Below are positions 44,796-54,632 of a DNA stretch of 64,000 nucleotides, in pieces. Numbering within the stretch: the first letter of the stretch is position 1; each line of letters begins with the position of its first letter. The notes below the pieces were generated by a model that saw nothing but the letters and a program-made list of their open reading frames with translations, did no database searches and had not been told where the DNA came from. The stretch covers positions 204,124 to 268,123 of the forward strand of contig NZ_MPHK01000002.1 in assembly GCF_001957135.1 (NCBI RefSeq). Reading direction: 5' to 3'. The position numbers and the translations under genes were made by a program. The stretch comes from Shewanella sp. UCD-KL21. GTDB taxonomy: Bacteria; Pseudomonadota; Gammaproteobacteria; Enterobacterales; Shewanellaceae.

Positions 44796-44840
44796 AGAAA
44801 GTATCTTTTTAGAAAGTATCTTTTTAAAAAGTATCGTTTA
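44796..44840. repeat. 15-bp tandem repeat across the purF stop codon
   Basis: Two identical AGAAAGTATCTTTTT units (44796-44810, 44811-44825) are followed by a diverged third, AAAAAGTATCGTTTA (44826-44840), which contains the purF stop codon. The copies lie between purF and its terminator, so extra copies only lengthen the 3' UTR. Confidence 0.9.
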
Positions 44841-46349
44841 TGGATGACAAACGTTATGCATTTCTAAGTTGGTGCCAATGTCTTTATTATTGGCTTTGGC
44901 ATCATCATTTCTAAGTTGAGTGAGGTGATCCAAGTACGCTTGATCAACATCGTTAGTGATGTAGTTTCCATCAAATACTGAGGTTTCAAAGCGCTTAATT
45001 TCTGGGTTTTCCATTCCAACCGCTTCAACCAAGTCTGATAAGTCTTGGAAGATAATCCCATCAGCGCCAATGATTTTAGCAATTTCATCAGCATCACGAC
45101 CATGAGCAATCAACTCATTGGTGGTTGGCATATCAATACCATAGACATTCGGGAAGCGAATTTCAGGTGCTGCTGAAGCAAAGTACACTTTTTTAGCACC
45201 AGCTTCACGAGCCATTTCGATAATTTGCTCAGAGGTGGTACCGCGTACAATTGAATCGTCCACTAGTAATACGTTCTTACCGGTAAACTCAGTTTTAATG
45301 GCGTTTAGTTTACGACGAACAGACTTTTTACGCTCTTGCTGACCCGGCATAATAAAAGTACGACCAATATAGCGGTTTTTAACAAAACCTTGGCGATATG
45401 GCAGATCCATTCCACGAGCAATTTCGAGGGCAATATCACACGAGGTTTCAGGAATTGGGATCACCACGTCAATATCATAATCTTCCCATTCTTTTTGAAT
45501 TTTGGCGCCTAATTTAGCCCCCATGTTTACACGGCTGGCATAAACTGACACTTTATCAATGCTCGAGTCTGGACGAGCAAAATAAACGAATTCAAAAATA
45601 CAAGGTGCATAGCTTGGCTCAACCGCACATTGGCGAGTAAATAGTTGACCATCAAGTGAAATATAAACCGCCTCACCTGGCGCAACGTCGCGCATCACTT
45701 CAAAGCCAACGGCATCTAATGCCACTGATTCAGAGGCGACCATGTATTCGGTACCTGTTGGAGTTTCGTTCTTACCAAGTACTAAAGGACGGATCCCAAA
45801 TGGGTCACGAAATGCCACTAAGCCTTGGCCAATAATCATCGCCGCTGCAGCGTAAGCACCGCGAGTTTGTGCATGTACTTTTGCTATTGCATCAAAAACT
45901 TCATCAGCGCTTAAGGTTAAGCTGCGGGTTTCTTGCAGCTCATCAGCTAGCAAGTTTAATAGCACTTCAGAATCTGAGGTGGTATTTACATGACGGCGCT
46001 TTTTGATCAGTCCTTCAGCAAGCTCAACTGTATTCGTCAAGTTACCGTTATGGGCTAAGGAAATACCAAATGGTGAGTTAACATAGAATGGTTGTGCTTC
46101 AGAGGCGCTCGAGCTACCTGCTGTTGGATAACGTACGTGTCCAATACCTGCATTACCTTGAAGGCGTTGCATGTGTTTGATTTCAAATACGTCTTTAACG
46201 AGTCCATTAGCCTTACGTAAACGAAATGCATTTTTGTCCACGGTCACGATGCCTGCAGCATCTTGACCACGGTGCTGAAGCACGGTCAACGCATCATAAA
46301 TGGTTTGATTAACCGATGACAGACCAACTATTCCGACGATACCACACAT
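44838..46349 (-). CDS. purF: Amidophosphoribosyltransferase PurF
   Basis: Makes phosphoribosylamine from PRPP and glutamine, the committed step of purine synthesis; 503 residues. The N-terminal nucleophile is Cys2 (MCGIVGIVG). The glutaminase domain has the block [21 protein letters not shown]. The phosphoribosyltransferase half holds the PRPP loop [19 protein letters not shown] near residue 360-380. GAGGAAGC precedes the ATG. It follows cvpA by 39 bp, as in E. coli and most gammaproteobacteria. Purine repression through a PurR site is not evident in the immediate upstream gap. Confidence 0.97.
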   Translation of the reverse strand: MCGIVGIVGLSSVNQTIYDALTVLQHRGQDAAGIVTVDKNAFRLRKANGLVKDVFEIKHMQRLQGNAGIGHVRYPTAGSSSASEAQPFYVNSPFGISLAHNGNLTNTVELAEGLIKKRRHVNTTSDSEVLLNLLADELQETRSLTLSADEVFDAIAKVHAQTRGAYAAAAMIIGQGLVAFRDPFGIRPLVLGKNETPTGTEYMVASESVALDAVGFEVMRDVAPGEAVYISLDGQLFTRQCAVEPSYAPCIFEFVYFARPDSSIDKVSVYASRVNMGAKLGAKIQKEWEDYDIDVVIPIPETSCDIALEIARGMDLPYRQGFVKNRYIGRTFIMPGQQERKKSVRRKLNAIKTEFTGKNVLLVDDSIVRGTTSEQIIEMAREAGAKKVYFASAAPEIRFPNVYGIDMPTTNELIAHGRDADEIAKIIGADGIIFQDLSDLVEAVGMENPEIKRFETSVFDGNYITNDVDQAYLDHLTQLRNDDAKANNKDIGTNLEMHNVCHP

Positions 46350-46388
46350 GGGTAAGCTTCCTCATTGTAAGATGTTTTATATTTATAT

Positions 46389-46877
46389 TTATATTTTGGG
46401 TACAAAGCTGGAGGTATTTTCCAGATAGTCAAAAAACCACTGAATAACCACACCAAATTGGGGTACAAGCTCTGAATCCGTCCACCAGTCTTGACTTGAA
46501 GCACCGGTAAACGCATCCAGAAAAAATAATATTGCGCTGACGATTAACGCCCCGCGAAGCGCGCCAAAGCACAAACCTAATACGCGATCTGTACCTGATA
46601 AGCCGGTTTTTGACACCAGTTGGCCTAATATGTAATTAACTAAGGCACCAAGAATGAGAGTAGCGATAAATAAAATGGCAATGGCAACGCCATTTCTAAG
46701 CATTTCATCATTCATCTGCGTTAGGTGAACAGCGAGATCTTGATAAAATTGGCTGGCAACAAAGAAAGCAGCGAACCATACCACTAGCGACATGGCTTCT
46801 TTGGCAAATCCGCGTATCAAACTGATAACAGTTGATAGGCCGATGATAATGAGAATAGCGTAATCAATCCAAACCAT
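46389..46877 (-). CDS. cvpA: CvpA family membrane protein
   Basis: A 162-residue inner-membrane protein with four predicted TM helices, first named for colicin V production and later linked to envelope stress and bile tolerance. The start VWIDYAILIIIGLSTVISLIRGFAKEAMSLVVW is the family signature (residues 2-34), with the conserved RGF-KE. GLCFGALRGALIVSAILFF near residue 100 is the second one. It is co-directional with purF and probably in the same transcript. Confidence 0.94.
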   Translation of the reverse strand: MVWIDYAILIIIGLSTVISLIRGFAKEAMSLVVWFAAFFVASQFYQDLAVHLTQMNDEMLRNGVAIAILFIATLILGALVNYILGQLVSKTGLSGTDRVLGLCFGALRGALIVSAILFFLDAFTGASSQDWWTDSELVPQFGVVIQWFFDYLENTSSFVPKI

Positions 46878-46992
46878 TGAGAGAGGGATCCGGTATAGAT
46901 GTTAAGACGGCGCGATTCTAACAGAGACTGAAAAGTTTCACACCTCTAGCAGAATAAATTGACTGTGCGCTGAAAAAAACAATAATGAATGG

Positions 46993-47619
46993 TTAGTTTT
47001 CTAGGGGATTGTATTGCACAATCTTGCCTTGAAGACCGGTTATTTTTTGTATTTTTTGTTGATAACTTTTCAGTTTATCTGCTGAGAGTTCAGGGCCGAC
47101 AAACACTTTTGTTAAAGAGCCATCAATCGGTTTTGCCGGTAATGTATAAGCGGTAAAACCATTAGTGCGTAGCTTTTGAACTAGGCCCTCAACATTTTTA
47201 GCGTTATTAAAACCACCCAGTTGCAAGGTAAATCCCGCTTTGATGGGCTGAGCTTGTTTTATGGCTGATTTAGCAGTTTCAGGCTTTGAGGTGACTGCTG
47301 TTGATGCATTTGAGGTGTTGGCGCTTGTGACTGACTTTGTTCCACTGTCAGTTTTAGTCGCTGGCTTAGTGCTGGTTTTTTCTGAAACTTGAGCTAAGTC
47401 TTGGGTTGCTGCAATCTCTTCAACTTCAAAGGTTTCAGGAGTGTAACCCTCGCCTATTTGATCGCCGGCTTGCTCAGTAATCACTGGACGTAAAGGAATT
47501 TCTGTAAATTCTTCAACTTGGCGCTGCTTTTTACCGTCTAATAAATCAGGTAAAAATATAACCCCAAGAGCAACGATCACTATGGTGCCAACTAAACGGT
47601 TTTGAAATTGACCAGACAA
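46993..47619 (-). CDS. dedD: SPOR-domain cell division protein, DedD type
   Basis: A 208-residue bitopic inner-membrane protein. One TM helix at residues 8-24 (LVGTIVIVALGVIFLPDLL) is followed by a Ser/Thr/Lys-rich periplasmic linker and a C-terminal SPOR domain (about 128-205, FTLQLGGFNNAKNVEGLVQKL...FVGPELSADKL) that binds denuded septal peptidoglycan. The start is a TTG with AGGGA seven bases upstream; there is no in-frame ATG nearby. It lies four bases after folC. Position between folC and cvpA matches DedD in E. coli. Confidence 0.9.
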   Translation of the reverse strand: MSGQFQNRLVGTIVIVALGVIFLPDLLDGKKQRQVEEFTEIPLRPVITEQAGDQIGEGYTPETFEVEEIAATQDLAQVSEKTSTKPATKTDSGTKSVTSANTSNASTAVTSKPETAKSAIKQAQPIKAGFTLQLGGFNNAKNVEGLVQKLRTNGFTAYTLPAKPIDGSLTKVFVGPELSADKLKSYQQKIQKITGLQGKIVQYNPLEN

Positions 47620-47623
47620 ATCT

Positions 47624-48940
47624 TTATCCCTTTTTTAATAATTCACTAAACGCTGCCACAGTGTAAAATGAGCCAAAAACAATTACTACATCATCTGCAT
47701 TTATATTTGACTTAATACTGCGCCAAGCCAAATCCATTGACTCAAATTGTGATGCAGACAAGCTTGTATTTAACTGCTTGGCTAATGTTTTAGCATCATT
47801 TCCGCGCTCAACCGATAATGAAACAAAGTTCCATTCATCAATACTGTCTTCAAGCTCCTTTAACACTGCTGCGGCATCTTTATCTTTTAACATACCGCAC
47901 AAGGCAATAATGCGCGCAGGCTTAAAGCCTTGCAGTTGCGTAGCAAGGTATTTAGCGGCATGGGGATTATGCGCTACATCAACCCACACTTGTGGTTGAT
48001 CTAATACTTGCTCAAAGCGACCTGATAAGCTGGCATTGGCAATGCCCTGTTTAATATCGTTATCACTGAGCTGTGGAAAAGCCTGCTCAATAACAGCAAT
48101 GGCTGTGGCGGCATTGGCTAAAGGTAATCTCGGTAATGGTATCGCCTCTATGCTGCGATTAGCACTACAATAGTGCCAAGTAGCGCTGTTATCAGTGCTA
48201 GTGTTATTTGTGCTAGTGTTATTTGCAATAGCATAGCTAAAGTCTTTATTAACACCATAAGCATGCGCATTAATCGCTTGGGCATATTCAATGATGGAAT
48301 TCGGGCAATCAGGTTCACCAATCACCGCTAAGCGCGAAGCTCTAAATACTCCAGCCTTTTCACGGCCAACTAATTCTCTGGTATCGCCTAGGTACTCTTG
48401 ATGGTCAATATCAATCGAGGTAATGACACTGACGTCAGCATCGATAATATTGGTCGCATCTAAACGGCCACCTAAGCCCACTTCCAGTAAAATAATCTCA
48501 GGTTTAGCCCGCTTGAAAATATATAAGCCGGTTAAGGTGGCAAATTCAAAAAAGCTTAATGAGATCTCAGCGCGGGCTTGCTCAATGGCACTAAAGGCTT
48601 CAATGATTTGCGCATCAGTCACATCAATATGATTAAGCCTTACACGCTCGTTAAACTTAACTAAGTGCGGCGAGCTATAAACCCCAACCGTTTTACCGGC
48701 TTGCAAAAATACCGCCTCAAGCATGGCGCAAGTGGTGCCTTTGCCATTGGTTCCGGCAACGGTAATCACTTTAGACTCAGGTAAGGACAATAGACTTAAA
48801 CGCTCAGCAACAGCGGTGACTCGGGTTAAACCCATGTCTATTTCAGTGGGGTGAATCGATAATAAATAATCTAACCATTGGGACAAGCTAGCATCTTGTG
48901 CAGGCTTAACGGTTAATTGCGTGTCATTATCTGTCTTCAT
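47624..48940 (-). CDS. folC: Bifunctional dihydrofolate / folylpolyglutamate synthase FolC
   Basis: Adds glutamate to dihydropteroate and then to reduced folates, with ATP; 438 residues. The Mur-ligase P-loop VAGTNGKGTTCAMLE lies near residue 62-76. YSSPHLVKFNERVRLN and LEVGLGGRLDATNII are the folate-loop blocks, and WVDVAHNPHAA marks the C-terminal domain. An insertion around residues 240-250 contains NNTSTNNTST, coded by a perfect 15-bp duplication (48195-48224). The gene should follow accD in the canonical order; here truA is next instead. Confidence 0.96.
   Translation of the reverse strand: MKTDNDTQLTVKPAQDASLSQWLDYLLSIHPTEIDMGLTRVTAVAERLSLLSLPESKVITVAGTNGKGTTCAMLEAVFLQAGKTVGVYSSPHLVKFNERVRLNHIDVTDAQIIEAFSAIEQARAEISLSFFEFATLTGLYIFKRAKPEIILLEVGLGGRLDATNIIDADVSVITSIDIDHQEYLGDTRELVGREKAGVFRASRLAVIGEPDCPNSIIEYAQAINAHAYGVNKDFSYAIANNTSTNNTSTDNSATWHYCSANRSIEAIPLPRLPLANAATAIAVIEQAFPQLSDNDIKQGIANASLSGRFEQVLDQPQVWVDVAHNPHAAKYLATQLQGFKPARIIALCGMLKDKDAAAVLKELEDSIDEWNFVSLSVERGNDAKTLAKQLNTSLSASQFESMDLAWRSIKSNINADDVVIVFGSFYTVAAFSELLKKG
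48195..48224 (-). repeat. 15-bp perfect duplication inside folC
   Basis: GTGCTAGTGTTATTT occurs twice in tandem and codes for a repeated NNTST in FolC. The unit is a multiple of three, so the frame is kept. Confidence 0.9.
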
Positions 48941-48971
48941 TGTATCCCTTTTGAATTTGTCCCAAGCTCAC

Positions 48972-49001
48972 ATTGTTGTTTCGTAAATTGTTGTTTCGTT
49001 A
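48972..49001. repeat. 15-bp tandem duplication between truA and folC
   Basis: ATTGTTGTTTCGTAA and ATTGTTGTTTCGTTA stand side by side in the 104-bp gap where dedA and accD would be expected from the E. coli order. No remnant of either gene is visible. Confidence 0.85.
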
Positions 49002-49044
49002 ACAGTAAAAATGCGACTATTAGCGTTCAGTGCCAGCTAAGTGT

Positions 49045-49830
49045 CTAATCTTGCATAAATAGCGGCCCCATTGGCGGCTTAGGTAAGTTGTAGTGCTCTG
49101 GGTAAGTCACATCCACCAGATATAAGCCATTGGGCTTTGATGTCGGCGCGGCAAACTTTCTATCTTTTAATGCGAGAAGTTCGTTAACCCACTCAACTTT
49201 TTGATGAGACTGGCCGATTTCAAGTAAAGTGCCAACAATATTACGCACCATATGATGCAAAAATGCATTGGCTTTAATATCGATAATAATGAATGTACCT
49301 TGGCGAGTGACATTAACAAACTCAATGGTTCTTACCGGACTATGGGCTTGGCACTGTAATGCTCTGAAGCTGGTAAAGTCATGTTCACCAACAAACAATT
49401 GCGCGCCTTGATGCATCAAATTGTGATCAAGTGGGTAGTGATAATGGGTTAAGCCCTTATTTAAAATACCCGGTCTAAATTCACTGTTATTGATAATATA
49501 ACGATATCGGCGTGCAGTCGCTGAAAAGCGAGCATGGAAAGTGTCATCCACTTCTTTCGCCCAGCGTATGGCAATATTATCAGGTAGCTTGGCATTAACG
49601 CCTAATGTCCACGCTGACATCGCTCGATTAGCTTGAGTATCAAAATGTATGACTTGACCTGTTCCATGTACCCCAGAATCTGTACGTCCCGCACAGATAA
49701 TTTCAATCGGTTCATTGGCAATTGATGATAACGCCGCTTCGATTTGCGCTTGCACAGAATCAACTTCTTTCTGTCTTTGCCAACCAAAATATTGACTACC
49801 ATCGTATTCGACGCCTAAGGCCACACGCAT
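49045..49830 (-). CDS. truA: tRNA pseudouridine(38-40) synthase TruA
   Basis: Isomerises U38, U39 and U40 in tRNA anticodon stems; 261 residues. The catalytic Asp51 is in [18 protein letters not shown]. The N-terminal [19 protein letters not shown] and the later [20 protein letters not shown] are both diagnostic. It is read in the same direction as fimV upstream, but a strong terminator sits between them, so it needs its own promoter in the 49831-49932 gap. Confidence 0.97.
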   Translation of the reverse strand: MRVALGVEYDGSQYFGWQRQKEVDSVQAQIEAALSSIANEPIEIICAGRTDSGVHGTGQVIHFDTQANRAMSAWTLGVNAKLPDNIAIRWAKEVDDTFHARFSATARRYRYIINNSEFRPGILNKGLTHYHYPLDHNLMHQGAQLFVGEHDFTSFRALQCQAHSPVRTIEFVNVTRQGTFIIIDIKANAFLHHMVRNIVGTLLEIGQSHQKVEWVNELLALKDRKFAAPTSKPNGLYLVDVTYPEHYNLPKPPMGPLFMQD

Positions 49831-49932
49831 TGATTAAACCCTCTAATTTTAAGAGCGCGCATTTTATAACAAATTAACTGAATATGTAATGTAAAAGCGC
49901 TGCCCACAGCTTGAGTTTATATTCCTGAAACA

Positions 49933-49960
49933 AAAACGGCGCAGTTAACTGCGCCGTTTT
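49933..49960. terminator. Perfect 28-bp palindromic terminator of fimV
   Basis: AAAACGGCGCAGTT is followed directly by its complement, ending in a T-run on the minus strand. It lies 13 bp past the fimV stop. Confidence 0.92.
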
Positions 49961-49973
49961 ATGCACTTTATGA

Positions 49974-52900
49974 TTAGCTTATATCATTCAGTAGTTTTGC
50001 GGCTTCACTTTGTTGGCGTTCATTACCGTCAATTTTGACTTCAGTGAGTAATGCTTTGGCAGCATCTTCATCTTCAATCTCAATGTAGGCACGGGCCAGA
50101 TCTAATTTGGCATTAACTGAATTTTCTTCGTCATCAACATCAATCATTTCCGCATTGCCAATAAGGGCATTAACTTCGCCCATATCCACTTCAACATCTT
50201 TGTACTGATCGCTTACTTCGACTATTTCATCGGCATCATTTAATAATACGTCGATATCGATGAAACCGTTTTCTTGCTCAAAGGTATTAAGAGTCTCTTC
50301 AGATGGTGTTGATTGCTTTTCTTCAGCGTCAAGGGCGGCAAGGGCTTCATCAACAGTTAAATTATCTTCAGTCAGTGAATAACTGCCATCATCTGCACTA
50401 TTGACGTCATCAGCACTATTGACGTCATCAGCACTATTGACGTCATCAGCACTATCAACATCATCTTGATTGCGGGCTTGTTTAAATAATTCTGACTCCC
50501 AATCTAATTTGGCCGGCTCAGCTTTTTTTGACTTTAGATCATCAAAAAAGCCTGACTCTTTTGGCTCAAATTCAGGGTTTTCATTAAGCTTGCTGTCATA
50601 GTCTGTGTCTGTGTCTACCGCAGCATCAGTTTCAACTAACTCATCATCAATGGCAGACAAGCCTGCCAGCATGTTATCAAACTCAGCTTCTGAGCCTCTT
50701 TCGTCCTCCGAAAACTCATCGATTGAAAATAATGGCGGTTCATCATCCTCGGCGAGCTTATCGACATCAAAGTCTGCCAATAACGCATCAAGATCGTCGG
50801 CATCTGTATTGCTATCGTTATTAGACTCTGTTGATTTCTCAGCCGCTAATAACTGGTTAACGAGGGGATCATCGTGCTGATCATCATCTAGGCCAAGAGT
50901 GACATCATCACCAGAGGCAAATGTTAGTGGCTCGGCTTGGCGCGTATCTGTATCTGCAAGGCTGGCTTCTGGCTCATTATTCATGTCAGCAAGCAAGGCA
51001 TCTAAATCGGCATCTGATGTGGTGGCGTGTTCGTGCTCGCCTTGTTCCTGCTCAAGCTCGGCGGCAATTTGCGCGGCGAAATCATCTGCCCCAGTAAATG
51101 ACTCTTCAGGCTCTGCTGTCTGTTGAGGTAACTCGGTTTGTGTTTCTAAATCTGAAATAAGTGAGTCAAGATCGCTATTGTCGCTATCAATTTCAAGTTC
51201 TGATTCAATTTGGGCTAGCTCAGAAGCTAATTGCGGCTCGACATCGACATCTGAAGTGGCTAGCGGAGTAAACTCTTTTTCAGGATCGACTGTTGCCAGT
51301 AACTCATCAAGGTTCTCGCTGTCATCTAATGTCGTGGCAACATCACTTTCTAATTCAGCTGCAATTGCGGCAGAAAAATCTTCTGCCTCTTCAACATCAT
51401 CAGTAACGTCGATGGATGCAAGTAAGGCGTCAATATCATCAACTGAATCATCAACTGAATCATCAACTGCGCTATTGGCAGATTCATCAGCCTGTGTATC
51501 GACAACATTTGATGCTTCAGGCGGTATACCAAAGTCAGCCATTAAGCTGTCGATATCATCTTGGGTATCGGTTTGAGTTAATTCAGCTGCTTGTTCAAAG
51601 CTTGGGTTGGCTTCATTGTCTGCTTCTGCTATAGGCTCATCTGCTGGTAAATCAAAGTCTGCCAGTAAACTGTCGATATCATCTTGAGTATCGCTTTGAG
51701 TTAATTCAGCTGCTTGTTCAAAGCTTGGGTTGGCTTCATTGTCTGCTTCAGCAATAGGCTCATCTGCTGGTAAATCAAAGTCTGCTAGTAAACTGTCAAT
51801 ATCATCTTGGGTATCGGTTTGAGTTAATTCAGCTGCTTGTTCAAAGCTTGGTTTTGCTTCATTGTCTGCTTCAGGTGTAGGCTCATCTGCTGGTAAATCA
51901 AAGTCTGCTAGTAAACTGTCGATATCATCTTGGGTATCTGTTTGGCTGACTTCTGCTGCTGGCGTTTGTGCTAAGTTAGCAATTTCAGATCCGCCATCTA
52001 ATTCACGGCCTGCTTTACTTCCTGCTTCAATGCCTGATTCGGTAATAGCTTCATCTGCTGGTAAATCAAAATCGGCCAGTAAACTATCTAAATCTTCTTC
52101 ATCTGTTTGTTTAACTTCTGCTGATTCATCAAGCCCCTCAAGTAAGCTTTCAAAATAGTCTCCTTCGTCTTCCATAGACGCCAATTCGCCTTCTTGCTCA
52201 TCCATGGCTTCTGACCACAAATCATCTAGGGAGGTGCCTTCAGCTATTTGTTCGCTAGCCTTTTCATCTTCGATATACATATCAACATCGTCAGCACCAT
52301 CTAAAGATAATTGCGTTTCGTTGGTGATATCTAGATCCAGCAAATCTTCTGTAGAGTCGTCTTCATCTAAATGAATCGCTAAGTCATTGAGATCGTCAAT
52401 ATCATCCGTAACGGCCAATGATTCAGCCACTGCCGCTTGTGGGCCTGCCATTGAGGCTAAGGATTCTGAACTTGTTTCAGCTTGAGGTGTTTCATTGATG
52501 CTTTCACCCTGCTCATTTTTACGGCGCATCAGCCAGAAAACAATCAGGAATAGTATAATAAGCGGTAATGCCGCGATAACGGCAAGCAATATCATGTTGT
52601 CAGCAATTGACCGCCAAAAGTTAGTTGGCTGCTCAATTACTGTTGGCTTAGCATTTTCAGCAACCAATAGCGCGTAGGCAGCTTCAAGTTCAGTGTGATT
52701 TTCAGAAAGTAGTTGTAACTCTTCTTGTGAGAGAGAAAGCTGCAAAGACAGCTCTTGTATCTTCGCTTTTAAGGCTGCGTTGTCGGCATCCTTAATCATT
52801 AACATATCTTCTGAACGGGCTAATTCATCGGTTAAAGATAAACTTTTACTCTGTGCGTTCTCGAGTTTAACGGTTAACTCATCAATGAGAGGTTGGTTAA

Positions 52901-53417
52901 CCTCGACTGTATTTTTAAGTGGTTTTTCAGCAACGATGGCTAACGGTTTTTGAGCTGAAGTTGCTTTCGTTTGCCCAGCACTTACCGCAGGCTTTTGCGA
53001 CGCTTTGACAGTTACATTGGCATTAGCGAAGCGTTTATCATTATCTTCAGCCCGAAGCTTGGCATCCGCTTTTGAGATTTGCGCCATCACATCTGCAGAA
53101 GGGACTAGCAGCGTCATCCCTCGCTCTAAAGAATTATAATTATCACTGCTAAAGGCATGGGGATTAGCATCAAAAAGTGCCGCCATGACTTGGTATATGG
53201 TGATACTTTGATTGGGCCTAACCTTTTGGGCAATACTCCAAAAAGTGTCAGCTGAAGTTGTAGGACCATATTGACGGGCAACGATGGAATTGACTTCGCC
53301 GTTGGGGCCAGTAATTTTTAGCGTCTGAGCATGAACAGGCCCAACCGTAGAAGCAGCAGAAACAGCGGCCAAAGCACAGGCCATTATGCCGACAAAATAA
53401 GCAGTACGAAGAATCAT
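49974..53417 (-). CDS. fimV: FimV-like polar hub protein with LysM domain
   Basis: A 1147-residue inner-membrane protein; FimV organises the cell pole, type IV pili and chemotaxis or flagellar proteins, through a periplasmic peptidoglycan-binding LysM domain. The ATG at 53417 has AAGGA upstream. Order: signal peptide to about residue 31; FimV N-terminal/LysM region to 120 (YGPTTSADTFWSIAQKVRPN, then YQVMAALFDANPHAF); coiled coil about 175-260; TM helix about 272-297; a very acidic cytoplasmic region about 300-1090; and a C-terminal helical FimV motif (KLDLARAYIEIEDEDAAKALL). The acidic part contains three full 41-residue repeats (TQDDIDSLLADFDLPADEP...) and other Asp-Asp-rich copies. Confidence 0.93.
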   Translation of the reverse strand: MILRTAYFVGIMACALAAVSAASTVGPVHAQTLKITGPNGEVNSIVARQYGPTTSADTFWSIAQKVRPNQSITIYQVMAALFDANPHAFSSDNYNSLERGMTLLVPSADVMAQISKADAKLRAEDNDKRFANANVTVKASQKPAVSAGQTKATSAQKPLAIVAEKPLKNTVEVNQPLIDELTVKLENAQSKSLSLTDELARSEDMLMIKDADNAALKAKIQELSLQLSLSQEELQLLSENHTELEAAYALLVAENAKPTVIEQPTNFWRSIADNMILLAVIAALPLIILFLIVFWLMRRKNEQGESINETPQAETSSESLASMAGPQAAVAESLAVTDDIDDLNDLAIHLDEDDSTEDLLDLDITNETQLSLDGADDVDMYIEDEKASEQIAEGTSLDDLWSEAMDEQEGELASMEDEGDYFESLLEGLDESAEVKQTDEEDLDSLLADFDLPADEAITESGIEAGSKAGRELDGGSEIANLAQTPAAEVSQTDTQDDIDSLLADFDLPADEPTPEADNEAKPSFEQAAELTQTDTQDDIDSLLADFDLPADEPIAEADNEANPSFEQAAELTQSDTQDDIDSLLADFDLPADEPIAEADNEANPSFEQAAELTQTDTQDDIDSLMADFGIPPEASNVVDTQADESANSAVDDSVDDSVDDIDALLASIDVTDDVEEAEDFSAAIAAELESDVATTLDDSENLDELLATVDPEKEFTPLATSDVDVEPQLASELAQIESELEIDSDNSDLDSLISDLETQTELPQQTAEPEESFTGADDFAAQIAAELEQEQGEHEHATTSDADLDALLADMNNEPEASLADTDTRQAEPLTFASGDDVTLGLDDDQHDDPLVNQLLAAEKSTESNNDSNTDADDLDALLADFDVDKLAEDDEPPLFSIDEFSEDERGSEAEFDNMLAGLSAIDDELVETDAAVDTDTDYDSKLNENPEFEPKESGFFDDLKSKKAEPAKLDWESELFKQARNQDDVDSADDVNSADDVNSADDVNSADDGSYSLTEDNLTVDEALAALDAEEKQSTPSEETLNTFEQENGFIDIDVLLNDADEIVEVSDQYKDVEVDMGEVNALIGNAEMIDVDDEENSVNAKLDLARAYIEIEDEDAAKALLTEVKIDGNERQQSEAAKLLNDIS
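50395..50465 (-). repeat. 18-bp tandem repeat in fimV, about four copies
   Basis: GCACTATTGACGTCATCA is perfect at 50395-50412, 50413-50430 and 50431-50448, then degenerate to 50465. It codes for repeated DDVNSA in the acidic cytoplasmic region. Confidence 0.92.
51547..51940 (-). repeat. 123-bp tandem repeat in fimV, three full copies plus part
   Basis: The segment beginning CTGTCGATATCATCTTG recurs at 51547, 51670, 51793 and 51916, exactly 123 bp apart. Each unit codes for 41 residues of the DIDSLLADFDLPADEP type. The copies are nearly identical in DNA, so the expansion is recent or kept uniform by recombination. A 12-bp repeat (TCAACTGAATCA) adjoins at 51439-51462. Confidence 0.92.
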
Positions 53418-53549
53418 CAATCTTTCCTTTGAGCGCTATGGGGTTGTCATCATGACAACTGGCTTTAGGCAATTGTATTTATTAGTTTTAGTATTCATAA
53501 GACTATAAACCAGATTTAATTACCCTGCTACTGTGAACCACGCGAAAAC

Positions 53550-53578
53550 GAAAAAAGCCTGCAGGCTGCAGGCTTTTT
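53550..53578 (-). terminator. Terminator of the pdxB-asd operon
   Basis: AAAAAGCCTGCA pairs with TGCAGGCTTTTT around a GGC loop, 36 bp past the asd stop and upstream of fimV. It is nearly symmetrical, with T-runs on both strands. Confidence 0.9.
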
Positions 53579-53613
53579 AATCTAAATAGCTCTATTTAAG
53601 GGATATTATCGAA

Positions 53614-54630
53614 TTAATAATAATCTCTAATTAAGACTTCGGCTATTTGAACACTGTTTAAAGCAGCACCTTTACGGATGTTATCGGCAGTCACCCATAA
53701 ATTTATACCGTAATCATGAGAAATATCTTTTCTCACACGGCCAACAAATACTGGGTCAGTACCTGCAGAGTCTGTCACTACCGTTGGATAATCTTCATCA
53801 TTTTCAAATAACACGATACCTTCAGCATCACGTAATACAGCTTTTACTTCTTCAGCTTCAACAGGTTGGCGAGTTTCAAGGTGCACAGCTTCTGAGTGAC
53901 CATAAAAAACGGGTACACGTACCGCAGTTGGATTAACCACGATATCGTGATCACCAAAAATCTTTTGGGTTTCCCACACCATTTTCATTTCTTCTTTGGT
54001 GTAGCCGTTGTCCATAAACACATCAATTTGCGGTAATACGTTAAAAGCAATTTGCTTTGGGTATACCTTATTTTCAGCAGGTAAACCTTGAAGTAGTTTG
54101 GCCGTTTGACCCGCTAACTCTTCAATGGCTTGCTTACCTGAACCTGAAACTGACTGATAAGTTGCCACGTTGATACGTGAAATACCAAATGCATCATAAA
54201 TAGGCTTTAGCGCCACTAACATTTGAATGGTTGAACAGTTAGGGTTAGCAATGATATTACGATTACGGAAGTCTGCAATAGCCTGCGGATTAACTTCTGG
54301 TACCACTAATGGCACATCGATGTCATAACGAAAATGTGAGGTGTTATCAATCACCACACAGCCATGCTCTGCAGCAATCGGGGCCCACTTAGCTGATACG
54401 TCACCACCAGCGGAGAAGAATCCAATTTGAGCCGTGCTCCAATCGAACGTTTCCACATCTAGAATTTCGACTTGTTTACCATTAAAGCTAACGGTTTCAC
54501 CTGCACTGCGGCTACTGGCTAATGGGTATAAGTTTGCAACCGGAAAGTTTCGCTCTTCAAGGATCTCAATCATAGTTTGACCCACTGCGCCCGACGCACC
54601 TAAAACAACAACATTAAATTCCTGTGACAT
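53614..54630 (-). CDS. asd: Aspartate-semialdehyde dehydrogenase Asd
   Basis: Reduces aspartyl phosphate to aspartate semialdehyde with NADPH, feeding lysine, diaminopimelate, methionine and threonine synthesis; 338 residues. The nucleophile Cys132 lies in IANPNCSTIQ, so this is a true enzyme and not the inactive Usg homologue found at this place in enterobacteria. The NADP loop is VLGASGAVGQTM, and the substrate His is in RVPVFYGHSEAV. It begins two bases after the pdxB stop, so the two are one operon. Confidence 0.96.
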   Translation of the reverse strand: MSQEFNVVVLGASGAVGQTMIEILEERNFPVANLYPLASSRSAGETVSFNGKQVEILDVETFDWSTAQIGFFSAGGDVSAKWAPIAAEHGCVVIDNTSHFRYDIDVPLVVPEVNPQAIADFRNRNIIANPNCSTIQMLVALKPIYDAFGISRINVATYQSVSGSGKQAIEELAGQTAKLLQGLPAENKVYPKQIAFNVLPQIDVFMDNGYTKEEMKMVWETQKIFGDHDIVVNPTAVRVPVFYGHSEAVHLETRQPVEAEEVKAVLRDAEGIVLFENDEDYPTVVTDSAGTDPVFVGRVRKDISHDYGINLWVTADNIRKGAALNSVQIAEVLIRDYY

Positions 54631-54632
54631 AA

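Noticed and set aside
51547..51940. CRISPR array
   Set aside because: The 123-bp repeats are contiguous coding DNA without unique spacers, and no cas genes are present.
50605..52158. Several long plus-strand reading frames opposite fimV, rich in Ser and Ala
   Set aside because: They are mirror frames of the Asp/Glu/Leu-rich FimV coding repeats, have no ribosome sites and show only low-complexity composition.
53614..54630. Usg, the inactive Asd homologue found at this place in E. coli
   Set aside because: The protein keeps the catalytic Cys132 in NPNCSTIQ and the substrate His, so it is an active-type Asd.
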